Positions 1-8,181 of a stretch of 64,000 bases of DNA are shown piece after piece. Positions within the stretch are counted from its first letter, which is position 1, and each line of letters opens with the position of its first letter. Source of the DNA: JTS-AC122 sp050246015. Lineage in GTDB: Bacteria; Planctomycetota; Phycisphaerae; Phycisphaerales; UBA1924. The position numbers and the translations under genes were made by a program. The notes beneath the pieces were generated by a model that was not told the origin of the DNA, did not search any database, and worked only from the letters and a program-made list of their open reading frames with translations. The DNA lies in assembly GCA_050246015.1 (NCBI GenBank), contig JBFWWU010000003.1, positions 186,001-250,000 of the forward strand, read 5' to 3'.

Positions 1-53
1 GCGATCGCGGCGAGTTGTTCATCGGGTGGCTGCATCCGCGGACCTGCATTTGA
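1..53 (+). CDS. 3' end of an unidentified gene (partial)
   Basis: The frame starting at base 3 reads DRGELFIGWLHPRTCI and stops at TGA 51-53. Its third codon positions are mostly G or C, as in the real genes of this window, so it may be the tail of a gene that begins upstream. Only 16 codons are visible, so no product can be named and chance is not excluded. Confidence 0.35.
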   Translation, partial: DRGELFIGWLHPRTCI

Positions 54-80
54 CGGAAAGGGAAAAGTCAGTACACTTCT

Positions 81-100
81 GGCTTCCCCCCGGGGAAGCC
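81..100. terminator. perfect inverted repeat, possible terminator of the upstream gene
   Basis: GGCTTCCCC (81-89) and GGGGAAGCC (92-100) are perfect inverted complements separated by two bases. The hairpin would lie between the putative upstream gene end at 53 and the next start at 148. There is no T-run on either side, so an intrinsic terminator is not proven. Confidence 0.4.
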
Positions 101-147
101 CCACTGTGACGCGCCCTGGCCCGAACGAGGCGAACTGGAGTTGGCGA

Positions 148-816
148 ATGATCAGAGTTCTGAACAAGCTTATTCCGGCAGCCCCCGGTGCACGCATGCG
201 GCAGATGGTTGCCCGCGTGATGCTGGGGGTTGTGATCGCGGCGGGGTGCGCTCCCATTCTGGGAATGGCACTAACGCCTCCTGAACCGGAAGCCATTCCT
301 CGTCGCTGGCAGCTTGAAATTGAGCCCGGACCGTTGCGGCTGACGACGGTGGAAACCGATGGCGTGCCGCACGCTTATTTCTACCTGACCTATCGCGTCA
401 TCAACAACAGCGGCGAAGACCTGCTGTTTGCTCCTTCATTCGAGCTTTCGACGGAATACGGCAGTTTTCGATCGGGGATCGGCGTTCCAACGCACGTCAC
501 CCGCGAACTGCTGAAAGAAACCGAAAACAAGTACATCGAAGACCAGATCAGCATCATCGGGCAGTTGATGCAAGGGAAAGAAAACGCCAAGGACGGGCTC
601 GTGATCTGGCCGGCGAACAACCTGAACGTCAACTCGATGACTGTCTTCGCGGCGGGGTTCAGCGGCGAGACGACGAGCGTGGAGATGCCGGCCACGAAGG
701 AGCGGGTGGTGCTGCGCAAGACGCTTCAGATCAAGTATCACGCGAGCGGCGACATGTCGCAGATGCTGGGAGAGGTGATCGAGCGGGAAGAATCGCCGCG
801 GTGGATCATGCGCTGA
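148..816 (+). CDS. secreted or membrane-anchored protein of unknown function, 222 aa
   Basis: I do not recognise the family. The frame is open from a GTG at 106, but ATG 148 is preferred because GGAG lies seven bases before it. The N-terminus carries basic residues and then a hydrophobic stretch (about residues 20-35, VMLGVVIAAGC), consistent with a signal peptide; the Cys after IAAG could be a poor lipobox. The rest is soluble and includes a segment resembling a beta-sandwich (YLTYRVINNSGEDLLF), of the kind seen in extracytoplasmic proteins. It ends 71 bases before rpmA on the same strand. No catalytic motif is visible. The role is unknown; export is an inference from the N-terminus only. 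Confidence 0.6.
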   Translation: MIRVLNKLIPAAPGARMRQMVARVMLGVVIAAGCAPILGMALTPPEPEAIPRRWQLEIEPGPLRLTTVETDGVPHAYFYLTYRVINNSGEDLLFAPSFELSTEYGSFRSGIGVPTHVTRELLKETENKYIEDQISIIGQLMQGKENAKDGLVIWPANNLNVNSMTVFAAGFSGETTSVEMPATKERVVLRKTLQIKYHASGDMSQMLGEVIEREESPRWIMR

Positions 817-887
817 GTGCGGCTATGATCTTCGCTCGCTTGAAAGCGGGGCGGGCGATGGATATTCGGATTCTGTACAGGTGACGT

Positions 888-1178
888 ATGGCACACAAGA
901 AGGGGCAAGGCTCCACTCAGAACGGTCGTGACTCCAACCCGAAGTATCGGGGCATCAAGCTGTACGGCGGGGAGACGGCGCAGCCGGGGTCGATCATCGT
1001 GCGTCAGGTCGGCACGCCGTTCAAGGCGGGGTATCTCGTGAAGATGGGGGCCGACAACACGCTGTATTCGATCGGTCACGGGAAGGTCGTGTTCCACGGT
1101 CGGAAGGTGCACATTGATCCGTCGGATCCTTCGGTGCCGCGGCCGGCGTGGTTGCCGGGCGAACCCGTCAAGGCCTGA
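888..1178 (+). CDS. rpmA: 50S ribosomal protein bL27
   Basis: bL27 is a protein of the large ribosomal subunit whose flexible N-terminus reaches towards the peptidyl-transferase centre. The 96-aa product starts MAHKKGQGST and continues with NGRDSNPKY and SIIVRQVGTPFKAG, the standard bL27 signature, and it has normal family length. AGGTGA lies just before the ATG. The usual partner rplU (bL21) and obgE are not adjacent: a secreted protein lies upstream and purQ converges downstream. A strong terminator follows at 1206-1236, so the gene looks like the end of its transcript, possibly with its own promoter in the 71-base gap upstream. Confidence 0.97.
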   Translation: MAHKKGQGSTQNGRDSNPKYRGIKLYGGETAQPGSIIVRQVGTPFKAGYLVKMGADNTLYSIGHGKVVFHGRKVHIDPSDPSVPRPAWLPGEPVKA

Positions 1179-1205
1179 ACGGATGGCCGTGTGCGGCTCG
1201 CGTCG

Positions 1206-1236
1206 GACCCCGCGGAAGCGGGGTCTGTTTGTTTTT
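1206..1236 (+). terminator. rho-independent terminator after rpmA
   Basis: GACCCCGC (1206-1213), loop GGAA, GCGGGGTC (1218-1225) form a perfect 8-bp hairpin followed by a T-rich tract TGTTTGTTTTT. It sits 28 bases past the rpmA stop codon. Confidence 0.9.
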
Positions 1237-1273
1237 GTCGAGCGATGCGGGGATGATGCCCGGGGTGCGGCGG

Positions 1274-2113
1274 TCAGACACGGGAGGGTGTGGCTGCCTC
1301 GACGGCGTTTCGGAACATCATCAGGCCGGGGGTCTCCAGGCCGCCGGAGCGGATTTCGCTCCCGAGCCTGGTCCAGTAGGGGTGATGCAACCAGGAGAGG
1401 TACCGCTCGGGGTGGGGCATGAGGGCGAAGATGCGGCCGGAGGAATCGCAGATCCCGGCGATGGCGTTGGCGGACCCGTTGACGTTGTCGATGTAGCGCA
1501 CGGCGACCTGGCCGCCGGACTCGATGGCGCTGAGAAGGGCGCCGGTGGCGGGGATGAATCGGCCCTCGCCGTGAGCGATGGGGAGTCGCAGGACGTCGTC
1601 GCGAAGGCTTGGCTTGAAGCGATCGGCGATGCCGGCGGTCCAGACGCAGCGGGACTCGGCGGGGAACTCGACGCGGACCCATTGATCGATGAAGGAGCCG
1701 CCCGAGTTGTGGGAGAGGGCGACGGTCTGGTCGGGGGCACGATCGGCAGGCCAGCGTGGGTCGGAACCCCCGGTTCCGGGCCCGGGGAGGAGGCCGACCT
1801 GGACCATGACCTGGAAGCCGTTGCAGGCGCCGATCATGGGGCAGCCGCGAAGGGCGGCACTGCGAAGGGCGGGGTAGAGGCGTTCGCGGGCGCGCATGGC
1901 GAACAGGCGGCCGGAGGCGACGTCGTCGCCGTAGGAGAACCCGCCGGGGAACCCGAGGAGGTCGTAGGACTCAAGCCGAGCGGGATCGGCGATGAGGCGT
2001 TCGAGGTGGAGCAGGTCGGTGGAGGCGCCGGCGAGTTGGAAGGCGCGGATCATCTCGGCGTCGCAGTTGGTGCCGGCGGTTCGGATGACCAGGGCGCGGG
2101 GGCGGTGTGACAC
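1274..2113 (-). CDS. purQ: phosphoribosylformylglycinamidine synthase, glutaminase subunit PurQ
   Basis: PurQ hydrolyses glutamine and delivers ammonia to PurL in the fourth step of purine synthesis. The 279-aa protein is a class I glutamine amidotransferase: it has the PurQ start ALVIRTAGTNCD, GFPGGFSYGDDVASG (about residues 54-68), the nucleophile elbow GACNGFQ with Cys97, and the His-Glu pair in MPHPERYLSW near the C-terminus. The open frame extends to 2308, but GTG 2113 is the likely start: AGGAG precedes it and the family's conserved N-terminus begins at once, whereas the 65 upstream residues are low-complexity. TACAGT about 33 bases upstream could be its -10. PurS and PurL are not in the window. 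It converges on rpmA. Confidence 0.93.
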   Translation of the reverse strand: MSHRPRALVIRTAGTNCDAEMIRAFQLAGASTDLLHLERLIADPARLESYDLLGFPGGFSYGDDVASGRLFAMRARERLYPALRSAALRGCPMIGACNGFQVMVQVGLLPGPGTGGSDPRWPADRAPDQTVALSHNSGGSFIDQWVRVEFPAESRCVWTAGIADRFKPSLRDDVLRLPIAHGEGRFIPATGALLSAIESGGQVAVRYIDNVNGSANAIAGICDSSGRIFALMPHPERYLSWLHHPYWTRLGSEIRSGGLETPGLMMFRNAVEAATPSRV

Positions 2114-2301
2114 GGGCGACTCCTGTTGGGGCGATGGCCCTTGGGCAACTGTAATCGTGCGGGGGCGGATATTCGAGAGCGAGTGAGGCGGAGTTTGATC
2201 CGGCGCGCGCGTGCGTGCCGATAGTGGTAGGGCGGGAGGCGCGGGGCGTTCGCGCGCGGCAAGATCAGCGGGGCCAGCGGAACCGGGAGTCTGTCGGGTA
2301 G

Positions 2302-2329
2302 TTGACACGCATCGGCGCCGGACTAGCCT
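2302..2329 (+). promoter_or_regulatory. sigma-70-type promoter for the OmpA-like lipoprotein
   Basis: TTGACA (2302-2307) matches the -35 consensus exactly and lies 16 bases before TAGCCT (2324-2329), a plausible GC-tolerant -10. The predicted transcript would have a leader of about 60 bases before ATG 2398. This is sequence pattern only. Confidence 0.55.
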
Positions 2330-2397
2330 TGCGCCGCTTCAGGAAGAACGGGGATTCATTGGGGACGGATGCTGGGCCACGTGGTTTGGAGATCGAC

Positions 2398-3081
2398 ATG
2401 AACGAAGTGACAGGTTGCAACGCGGGAAATGGACGGTTCGGACGGCTGGGCCGGCTGGCAACGGGCGTCGGCGCGCTGGCGCTGGGGCTGGTGGTGCTGG
2501 GCGGGTGCAAGAACCAGCAGCACGAGGATCAGATGACGGCCCTGAACGCGGAGATCGCGTCGCTGCAGGATGAGAAGTCGCAACTGGCGGCGTCGAACAC
2601 CGCGCTGCAGCAGCAGTTGCAGCAGGCCCAGGCGGCGGCGCAGGCGAATGCCGGGAAGCAGGCAGGGAACAACAACAATACGAATGACGGCGGTGGGAAC
2701 AGCGGCAACACGGGCGGCAACCGCGGCCCGGGCGTGACGATCGAGGTCGCGGGCGACGTGCTGTTCGCGTCGGGTCAGGCGACGCTGAAAGCGGAAGCAA
2801 AGAAGGAACTGGACCGCGTGGCGAGCACGCTGCGCTCTCGATATTCGGGGCACGACATCCGAGTGGAAGGGTACACGGATACGGATCCGCCCAACAAGAT
2901 GAAGAAGGTGTACCCGACCAATGAAGCGCTGAGCCAGGCGCGAGCCGAGGCGGTGCAGAGTTACCTGGTATCGAAGGGGATTCCGTCGGACCGGATCTCG
3001 GCGGTGGGGATGGGCTCGGCCAAGCCGCGCGCGACCAAGGCCGCGAGCCGGCGTGTCGAGATCGTGGTGCTGGGAAACTGA
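2398..3081 (+). CDS. OmpA/Pal-like peptidoglycan-associated lipoprotein
   Basis: Predicted outer-membrane lipoprotein that tethers the envelope to peptidoglycan. The 227-aa protein has a signal peptide ending in a lipobox, LVVLGGC, with Cys37 as the lipid-modified residue. A coiled coil (about residues 43-80, MTALNAEIASLQDEKSQLA) and a low-complexity Asn/Gly linker follow, and then an OmpA C-terminal domain (about 105-227) with DVLFASGQATLK, RVEGYTDTDP, LSQARAEAVQSYLV and the closing RRVEIVV typical of peptidoglycan binding. The upstream in-frame ATG at 2302 is rejected because it lies inside the promoter and ATG 2398 has GGAG at good spacing. The Tol genes are not adjacent, so calling it Pal itself would be too strong. 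Confidence 0.88.
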   Translation: MNEVTGCNAGNGRFGRLGRLATGVGALALGLVVLGGCKNQQHEDQMTALNAEIASLQDEKSQLAASNTALQQQLQQAQAAAQANAGKQAGNNNNTNDGGGNSGNTGGNRGPGVTIEVAGDVLFASGQATLKAEAKKELDRVASTLRSRYSGHDIRVEGYTDTDPPNKMKKVYPTNEALSQARAEAVQSYLVSKGIPSDRISAVGMGSAKPRATKAASRRVEIVVLGN

Positions 3082-3138
3082 CGGCGCGCCGAGCGCCGCA
3101 GGGCGGGTGGTGCGGCGGGATCATCGATTGAGTGACCG

Positions 3139-3171
3139 ACCAGCCACGGGTGCCTGCCCGCGGCTGGTTTT
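3139..3171 (+). terminator. rho-independent terminator after the OmpA-like gene
   Basis: ACCAGCC (3139-3145) and CGGG (3147-3150) pair with CCCG (3157-3160) and GGCTGGT (3162-3168), with one A/C mismatch and a six-base loop, and TTT follows the stem. It also argues that the long glgP frame open from 3132 does not start that early. Confidence 0.7.
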
Positions 3172-3287
3172 GCAATCCGGGTGAGCGCGGCGACGCACGG
3201 ACGGAGGAAGATGCGGGCGGCGGGTCTAAAAGCGTGTCGGTCCGGCTCGCTATGCTGTGCGGCTCGGGGGGGATTCTTTCGGATCCC

Positions 3288-5969
3288 ATGACACACTTTT
3301 CGCTCCAAACGCCGGCGGCCCTTGCGAACATGCCAGCGCCGCTCAAGCCGCTGCTCGACCTGGCGTACAACTTCTGGTGGACGTGGGCGGCCCCGCCTGA
3401 TGGGACATCGGTCGCGAGCGTGAGCAGCGCGGCGGACATATTCGCGTGGGTGAGCCCACGACTGTGGGAGCGGACGAATCACAACCCGATCCGGGTGTTG
3501 CTGGAAGCCGGGGACGTTCGGCTGCAGGAACTGGCGGCGGATCCGGCGTTCGTGGGTGCGGCGGCGGCGGCGTGGCGCCAGCTTGAAACTCATGTGACGT
3601 CGAGTCGCTGGTGGCACGAGCAGCCGGGGATTCCGCGGGGCGAGGGCGCGGCCGGGGGAGGCAAGCCGTTCCTGGCGGCGTATTTCTGCGCGGAGTACGG
3701 GCTGGCGGAGTGCTTCCAGATCTATTCGGGTGGGCTAGGGCTGCTGGCCGGGGATCATCTCAAGTCGGCGTCGGGGCTCGGGATACCGCTGGTCGGGGTG
3801 GGGTTGTTGTATCGATGCGGGTTCTTTCACCAGTCTCTGGACGGCGACGGGATGCAGGTCGAACGCTCGCCGGAGATGCCGTTCGAGCGGCATCCGGTGC
3901 GGCGGGTGATGGGTCCGGGAGGGGGAGAGGTCATCGTGCATGTCCGACTGCCGGGGCGCGAGGTGGCGATCGGGGTGTGGCGCTCGGACGTTGGGCGGGT
4001 GCCGCTGTATTTGTTGGACACGGACCTGCCGCAGAACACGGAGCAGGACCGCGAGATCACGCGGAGCCTGTACCTGGGGGATCACGACATGCGGATCCGG
4101 CAGGAGATCGTGCTGGGGATCGGGGGGGTGCGGGCGCTGGCGGCGCTGGGGCTTGAGCCGACGGTCTGTCACATGAACGAAGGACACGCCGGGTTCATGT
4201 CGCTGGAGAGGACGAGGATGGCGCGGGAGCGCAGCGGGGGGACGTTTGACCAGGTCCGCGAAGCGACGGCGGCGGGGCACGTCTTCACGACGCACACGCC
4301 GGTGCCGGCGGGGATCGATCGCTTTTCACCGTCGCTGGTGTCGCACTATTTCGGGTCGTACCACGACTCGCTGGGGCTGGACATGGAGGGGCTGCTGGCG
4401 CTGGGGCGAGAAAACGTGGCGGATCAATCGGAGTCGTTCTCGATGGCGGTGCTGGCGATCCGGATGTCGCGGTTCGCCAACGGGGTATCGAGGCTGCACG
4501 GGCGGGTGTCGCGGGGGATGTGGCGGAATATCTGGCCCGGGACGCCACGGGATGACATCCCCATCGGGCACGTGACCAACGGGGTGCATGCGAGCGGGTG
4601 GGTGGGCCCGCGGGTCGCGGAGATGCTGGACCGGCACGTGGGTCGCGGATGGCGCGAGACGCCGCAGGATTCGCGCTCGTGGGAGCGGCTGAGCGGCGTG
4701 GAAGACAGCGAACTGTGGCGGGTTCGCAGCGCCAGCCGGATGGACCTGGTGTCGTTCTGCCGGCAGCGGGTGCGGTCGCAACTTCAGTCGCGAGGAGCGG
4801 GCGAACTGGAACTGGGCGTCGCGGCGCGGGTGCTGAGCCCGGAGTTGCTGACGATCGGGTTTGCGCGGCGGTTCGCGGCGTACAAGCGTGGGACGCTGCT
4901 GCTGCGCGATCCCGAGCGGCTGCTGCGGCTGCTGCGGGCGGAGCGCGGCGTGCAGGTCGTGATCTCGGGCAAGGCGCACCCGGGAGACACGGGCGGGAAG
5001 CGGCTGATCCAGGACATCATCCGGTTCGCGCGTGCGAGCAAGGTCGAGGACCGGGTGGTGTTCATCGAGGACTACGACATCGAGGTGGCGCGGCAACTGG
5101 TGCGGGGGTGCGACGCGTGGCTTAATACGCCGATCCGCGGGCTCGAGGCGTCGGGCACGTCGGGGATGAAAGCGGCGATGAACGGGGTGATCAACGTCTC
5201 GACGCTGGACGGGTGGTGGGACGAGGGGTTCGCCAGCGACCTGGGTTTTCACGTCGAGAGCGTCGGTACGTTCGACGACGACACGCCCAACGCGCAGCGC
5301 GAGCAGTTCGAGAGCGATGCCTTGTACCGGCTGCTGGAGCACCAGCTCATCCCCGAGTTCTATGAACGGGACAGCGCGGGGGTGCCCCGGGGATGGACCG
5401 GGCGGATGCGGCGGTGCATGCAGCAGCTGGCGCCGCGGTTCAACACCCACCGGATGGTGATGGAGTACGCCGAGCGGTACTACGTGCCGGCGCACCAGGC
5501 GTCGATGCGGCTGGAGGCCGGGAATCTGCAACCCGCGCGGTCGCTGTCGGACCACATCGACCGGCTGCGGTCGCACTGGCGTCGCGTGCACGTCAACGAC
5601 GTGCAGAGCGAGCCGGGGCGGGGTCGTCCGATCATGGATGTGTCGGCGGTGGTGGAGTTGGACGGGTTGGGGCCGGAGGACGTGCTGGTGCAACTCTCGC
5701 ACGGACAACTGGACAGCCACGGGGAGCTCCAGCATGTGCGGTCACTGGAGATGCAGCACGACCGGGACATGCGGGACGGGTCGCACCGGTTCGTGATCCG
5801 GTTTGAGCCGACGCGGTCCCCGCGCGAGGCGTGGGTGGTGCGGGTGCTGCCGCGGCACAAGTTCCAGATTCATCCGTTTGTACCGGGGCTGATCGCCAGC
5901 AGCACGCTGCAGCGGCTGGAATCGCACGCGGGGGCGCCGGGCGGGGGCGAGCGGGGGCCGCGTGCCTGA
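3288..5969 (+). CDS. glgP: alpha-glucan (glycogen/maltodextrin) phosphorylase
   Basis: Cytoplasmic enzyme that splits alpha-1,4-glucans with phosphate to release glucose-1-phosphate. The 893-aa protein matches the shorter 'alpha-glucan family phosphorylase' type. The N-terminal DUF3417-like part has LLDLAYNFWWTW; AEYGLAECFQIYSGGLG follows; the core has HVTNGVH (about residue 427), FARRFAAYKRG, VISGKAHPGD and EASGTSGMKAAMNG (about 620-633), where the pyridoxal-phosphate lysine region lies, followed by DGWWDEGF. The frame is open from 3132, but ATG 3288 avoids the terminator at 3139-3171 and begins near the family's normal N-terminus. TATGCT at 3251-3256 may be a -10. The stop codon overlaps the next gene's start, suggesting translational coupling with the YmdB-like gene. 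Confidence 0.93.
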   Translation: MTHFSLQTPAALANMPAPLKPLLDLAYNFWWTWAAPPDGTSVASVSSAADIFAWVSPRLWERTNHNPIRVLLEAGDVRLQELAADPAFVGAAAAAWRQLETHVTSSRWWHEQPGIPRGEGAAGGGKPFLAAYFCAEYGLAECFQIYSGGLGLLAGDHLKSASGLGIPLVGVGLLYRCGFFHQSLDGDGMQVERSPEMPFERHPVRRVMGPGGGEVIVHVRLPGREVAIGVWRSDVGRVPLYLLDTDLPQNTEQDREITRSLYLGDHDMRIRQEIVLGIGGVRALAALGLEPTVCHMNEGHAGFMSLERTRMARERSGGTFDQVREATAAGHVFTTHTPVPAGIDRFSPSLVSHYFGSYHDSLGLDMEGLLALGRENVADQSESFSMAVLAIRMSRFANGVSRLHGRVSRGMWRNIWPGTPRDDIPIGHVTNGVHASGWVGPRVAEMLDRHVGRGWRETPQDSRSWERLSGVEDSELWRVRSASRMDLVSFCRQRVRSQLQSRGAGELELGVAARVLSPELLTIGFARRFAAYKRGTLLLRDPERLLRLLRAERGVQVVISGKAHPGDTGGKRLIQDIIRFARASKVEDRVVFIEDYDIEVARQLVRGCDAWLNTPIRGLEASGTSGMKAAMNGVINVSTLDGWWDEGFASDLGFHVESVGTFDDDTPNAQREQFESDALYRLLEHQLIPEFYERDSAGVPRGWTGRMRRCMQQLAPRFNTHRMVMEYAERYYVPAHQASMRLEAGNLQPARSLSDHIDRLRSHWRRVHVNDVQSEPGRGRPIMDVSAVVELDGLGPEDVLVQLSHGQLDSHGELQHVRSLEMQHDRDMRDGSHRFVIRFEPTRSPREAWVVRVLPRHKFQIHPFVPGLIASSTLQRLESHAGAPGGGERGPRA

Positions 5970-6789
5970 ACTACGGATCGCATTCCTTGGGGACGTGGTG
6001 GGGAGCGTGGGCCGGCGGGCGGTGGCGCAGGCGGCGGCGACGCTGCGCGAGACGCACGGGGTGTCGGTGATCATCGTCAACGGGGAGAACTCCCGGCAGG
6101 GGGCGGGGATCACGCCGGACAACTACCGCGAACTGCGGCGATCGGGCGTGCACGCGGTGACGCTGGGCGACCACGTGTACAAGGACCGGGCGATCATCCC
6201 GGTGCTGGAAGACCCGGCGGAGCCGATCTCGCGCCCGGCGAACCTCGCGCGCGAGGCGCCGGGCAAGCGGGTGATTCGGATCGGGGTGAGCCAGGAGACG
6301 CCGCCGCTGTATGTCGTGACGGTGCTGGGGCGGCTGTTCATGCCGATCCCGTCGGACAATCCATTCACGGCGGTGGACCGGGAGATCTCGGAGGTGGTAG
6401 AGAAGGACGCGATGGTGATCGTGGAGGTGCACGGGGAGACGACGAGCGAGAAGCAGGCGATGGCGTGGCACTGCGCGTCGCGCTGGACGGGGAACGGGGC
6501 GGCGCGGGTGGTCGCGGTGGTGGGGACGCACACGCACGTGCAGACGGCCGATGCGCGGATCCTTGAGCAGTGCGTGGGGGCGATCACGGACCTTGGGATG
6601 TCGGGCCCGCACCGTGGGGTGATCGGGCGCAATGCCGAATCGACAGTGCGGGCGATGGCGCAGCAATATCCGGTGCCGCTGGATGTGGCGAGCGACGATG
6701 CGCGGGCGTGCGGGGTGATGGTGCGGCTGGACACGTTGACTCGACGGGCGGTGGGGATCGAGGCGCTGAACGTGCCGTGCCGCGGGTGA
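5962..6789 (+). CDS. YmdB-type metallophosphoesterase (TIGR00282 family)
   Basis: Binuclear-metal phosphodiesterase; characterised relatives such as Bacillus YmdB hydrolyse 2',3'-cyclic nucleotides and affect biofilm and RNA turnover. The 275-aa length and motifs fit: FLGDVVGSVGR at the N-terminus (Asp11 metal ligand), VNGENSRQGAGIT, TLGDHVYKD, VEVHGETTSEKQAM (where relatives read VDFHAEATSEK) and VVGTHTHVQTAD with two His ligands. GTG 5962 is the start; it overlaps the glgP stop codon by eight bases, so expression is probably coupled. The exact substrate cannot be read from sequence. The metal-binding residues appear intact. Confidence 0.9.
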   Translation: MPELRIAFLGDVVGSVGRRAVAQAAATLRETHGVSVIIVNGENSRQGAGITPDNYRELRRSGVHAVTLGDHVYKDRAIIPVLEDPAEPISRPANLAREAPGKRVIRIGVSQETPPLYVVTVLGRLFMPIPSDNPFTAVDREISEVVEKDAMVIVEVHGETTSEKQAMAWHCASRWTGNGAARVVAVVGTHTHVQTADARILEQCVGAITDLGMSGPHRGVIGRNAESTVRAMAQQYPVPLDVASDDARACGVMVRLDTLTRRAVGIEALNVPCRG

Positions 6790-6982
6790 ACCGGTGGGTG
6801 GACGCGGGGGCCCCGGCGCGAGCGCGGATGCTGCGCGGGCGTGGAGGTCCCAGAACGTCAATCTCAGCGTGCGGATCGTGCGGGTGATGAAGATCGCGCG
6901 GGATCAGGCCGATCTTGCATCTCATCGGCGCCGTCGGCATGCGCCTGACCGTCACGTTCCGTTGCTCATAGAGGAAGAGACA

Positions 6983-7561
6983 ATGCTGTTTGACAAGGAT
7001 GTCCTCACGACCGGCGAGGTTGCCAAGATCTGCAATGTCGCTCCACGCACCGTTTCGAAGTGGTTCGATTCCGGGGCGCTGGAGGGATATCGAATCCCTG
7101 GCTCGAAGGACCGGCGAATTCCGGTGTCCAAGTTGATCCGCTTCATGAAGCAGCACAACATCCCGTTCGATTCGGTCGGGGGGGGCAAGATCCGGGTGCT
7201 CATTGTCGATGACGACGCCGAGGTCCGCGACCTGCTCGAGCGCGGGCTCAAGGAACAGACCAACTACGACGTGCGAGCGGCGGCGAACGGGTTCGAGGCG
7301 GGGACGGAATGCGAGCGGTTCCGCCCGCACGTGATGCTCGTCGATGCGCACCTCTCCGAGGGCGACCCTCGGCAGGTCGTGAACTTCGTCCGCAAGGACG
7401 ATGATTTCCAGATCACACGGGTCATCGCGATGAGCGGGAAGATGACCGACGGGCAACTCCAGTCGCTGCGCGCCAGCGGGTTTGACGGGTATCTCAAGAA
7501 GCCGTTCCAACTTCGGCAGGTCGTGCAGGCGATCGAGAGCGCGACCTCGCTGGTCAACTGA
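6983..7561 (+). CDS. excisionase-type HTH fused to a response-regulator receiver domain
   Basis: Putative phosphorylation-controlled DNA-binding protein of 192 aa. Residues 8-58 form a MerR/excisionase-like winged helix (LTTGEVAKICNVAPRTVSKW, then YRIPGSKDRRIPVS). Residues 70-190 form a CheY-like receiver with the acidic cluster D76-D78, phosphoacceptor D121 in MLVDAHL, S151 at the switch position and K173 in LKKPF, so it looks active. The domain order is the reverse of most response regulators. ATG 6983 is chosen because GAGGAAGAG lies just before it; the frame is open further up but without a ribosome site. No histidine kinase gene is nearby. Targets are unknown; the terminal gene of the plus-strand run from glgP, it could be separately transcribed from the 193-base gap upstream. 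Confidence 0.85.
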   Translation: MLFDKDVLTTGEVAKICNVAPRTVSKWFDSGALEGYRIPGSKDRRIPVSKLIRFMKQHNIPFDSVGGGKIRVLIVDDDAEVRDLLERGLKEQTNYDVRAAANGFEAGTECERFRPHVMLVDAHLSEGDPRQVVNFVRKDDDFQITRVIAMSGKMTDGQLQSLRASGFDGYLKKPFQLRQVVQAIESATSLVN

Positions 7562-7629
7562 GGGCTTGGCACACAGCACGTTCGCAAGGCAAGGCCAGAG
7601 GACCCGAGAGTGACCGTGTGCGTCCGCTC

Positions 7630-7664
7630 GGCGCCCCCGACGACGAAGGTCGATCGGGGGAGCC
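7630..7664. terminator. hairpin between convergent genes
   Basis: CCCCCGA (7634-7640) plus CGAC pair with GTCG plus TCGGGGG (7654-7660) around a GAAG loop with one bulged A, and GGC/GCC extends the stem. It lies between the converging HTH-receiver gene and the 152-aa gene. There is no T-run, so it may act as a barrier or with Rho rather than as a classic terminator. Confidence 0.4.
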
Positions 7665-7701
7665 GGCGTTTGCGGGCGGTCTGGGCAGCAGGACACGCCG
7701 G

Positions 7702-8160
7702 TCAACCCGGCGCGGGGTGCACGCGCCGCGGGAGGGCGCGGAAGACGGCGGGATCGTGGTGATAGGTGGCGCTGCGTGAGGCGCCGGCGGCCTCGCCCCA
7801 CGTCACGGTCGCGGCAAAGCGAGCGGCCTGTCCGGCGGCGAAGATCGTTGACGCCGCGTCCCAGAAGATCCGGATTGACTGTCCGGGCCGCAGCACACCC
7901 AGCGACCTGAAGACTGGTAACTCCGAGAGGTTCATCGACCCTCCCAGGCCGACGAGGGCACGAGAGAAGCGGACACTGATATCGGTGGCGGCGGCGTCGC
8001 CGCAGTTCGCGAGGATGATGTAGGCGCTGTCGGCGTCGAACTCGATGTCGAGCACGATCTCCGCGGAACGGCCCGGTGGGCGGGGCGGGGATGCCGCGGC
8101 GCGGACGGACACCTTGGATGACGTCGCGCGGGCGCGAGATGCGGGCTTTTTTTTCGACAT
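7702..8160 (-). CDS. small unknown protein downstream of the tail-tube gene, 152 aa
   Basis: Family not recognised. The first 30 residues are basic and disordered (MSKKKPASRARATSSKV). The remainder (about 33-135) has the pattern of an immunoglobulin-like beta-sandwich: SAYIILANCGDAAATDISVRF, then VLRPGQSIRIFW and RFAATVTWGEAAG, as in CARDB-type folds found in many uncharacterised bacterial proteins. There is no signal peptide or catalytic motif. It starts 21 bases after the stop codon of the tail-tube gene and shares its strand, so the two are probably co-transcribed; a link to tube function is an inference from this spacing. No strong ribosome site is seen before ATG 8160. Confidence 0.65.
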   Translation of the reverse strand: MSKKKPASRARATSSKVSVRAAASPPRPPGRSAEIVLDIEFDADSAYIILANCGDAAATDISVRFSRALVGLGGSMNLSELPVFRSLGVLRPGQSIRIFWDAASTIFAAGQAARFAATVTWGEAAGASRSATYHHDPAVFRALPRRVHPAPG

Positions 8161-8181
8161 GGTGCGTTCGAGGGCGCGGGG

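Noticed and set aside
2114..2308. N-terminal extension of PurQ to 2308
   Set aside because: The added residues are low-complexity, the GTG at 2113 has a good ribosome site, and the extension would run into the promoter of the divergent gene.
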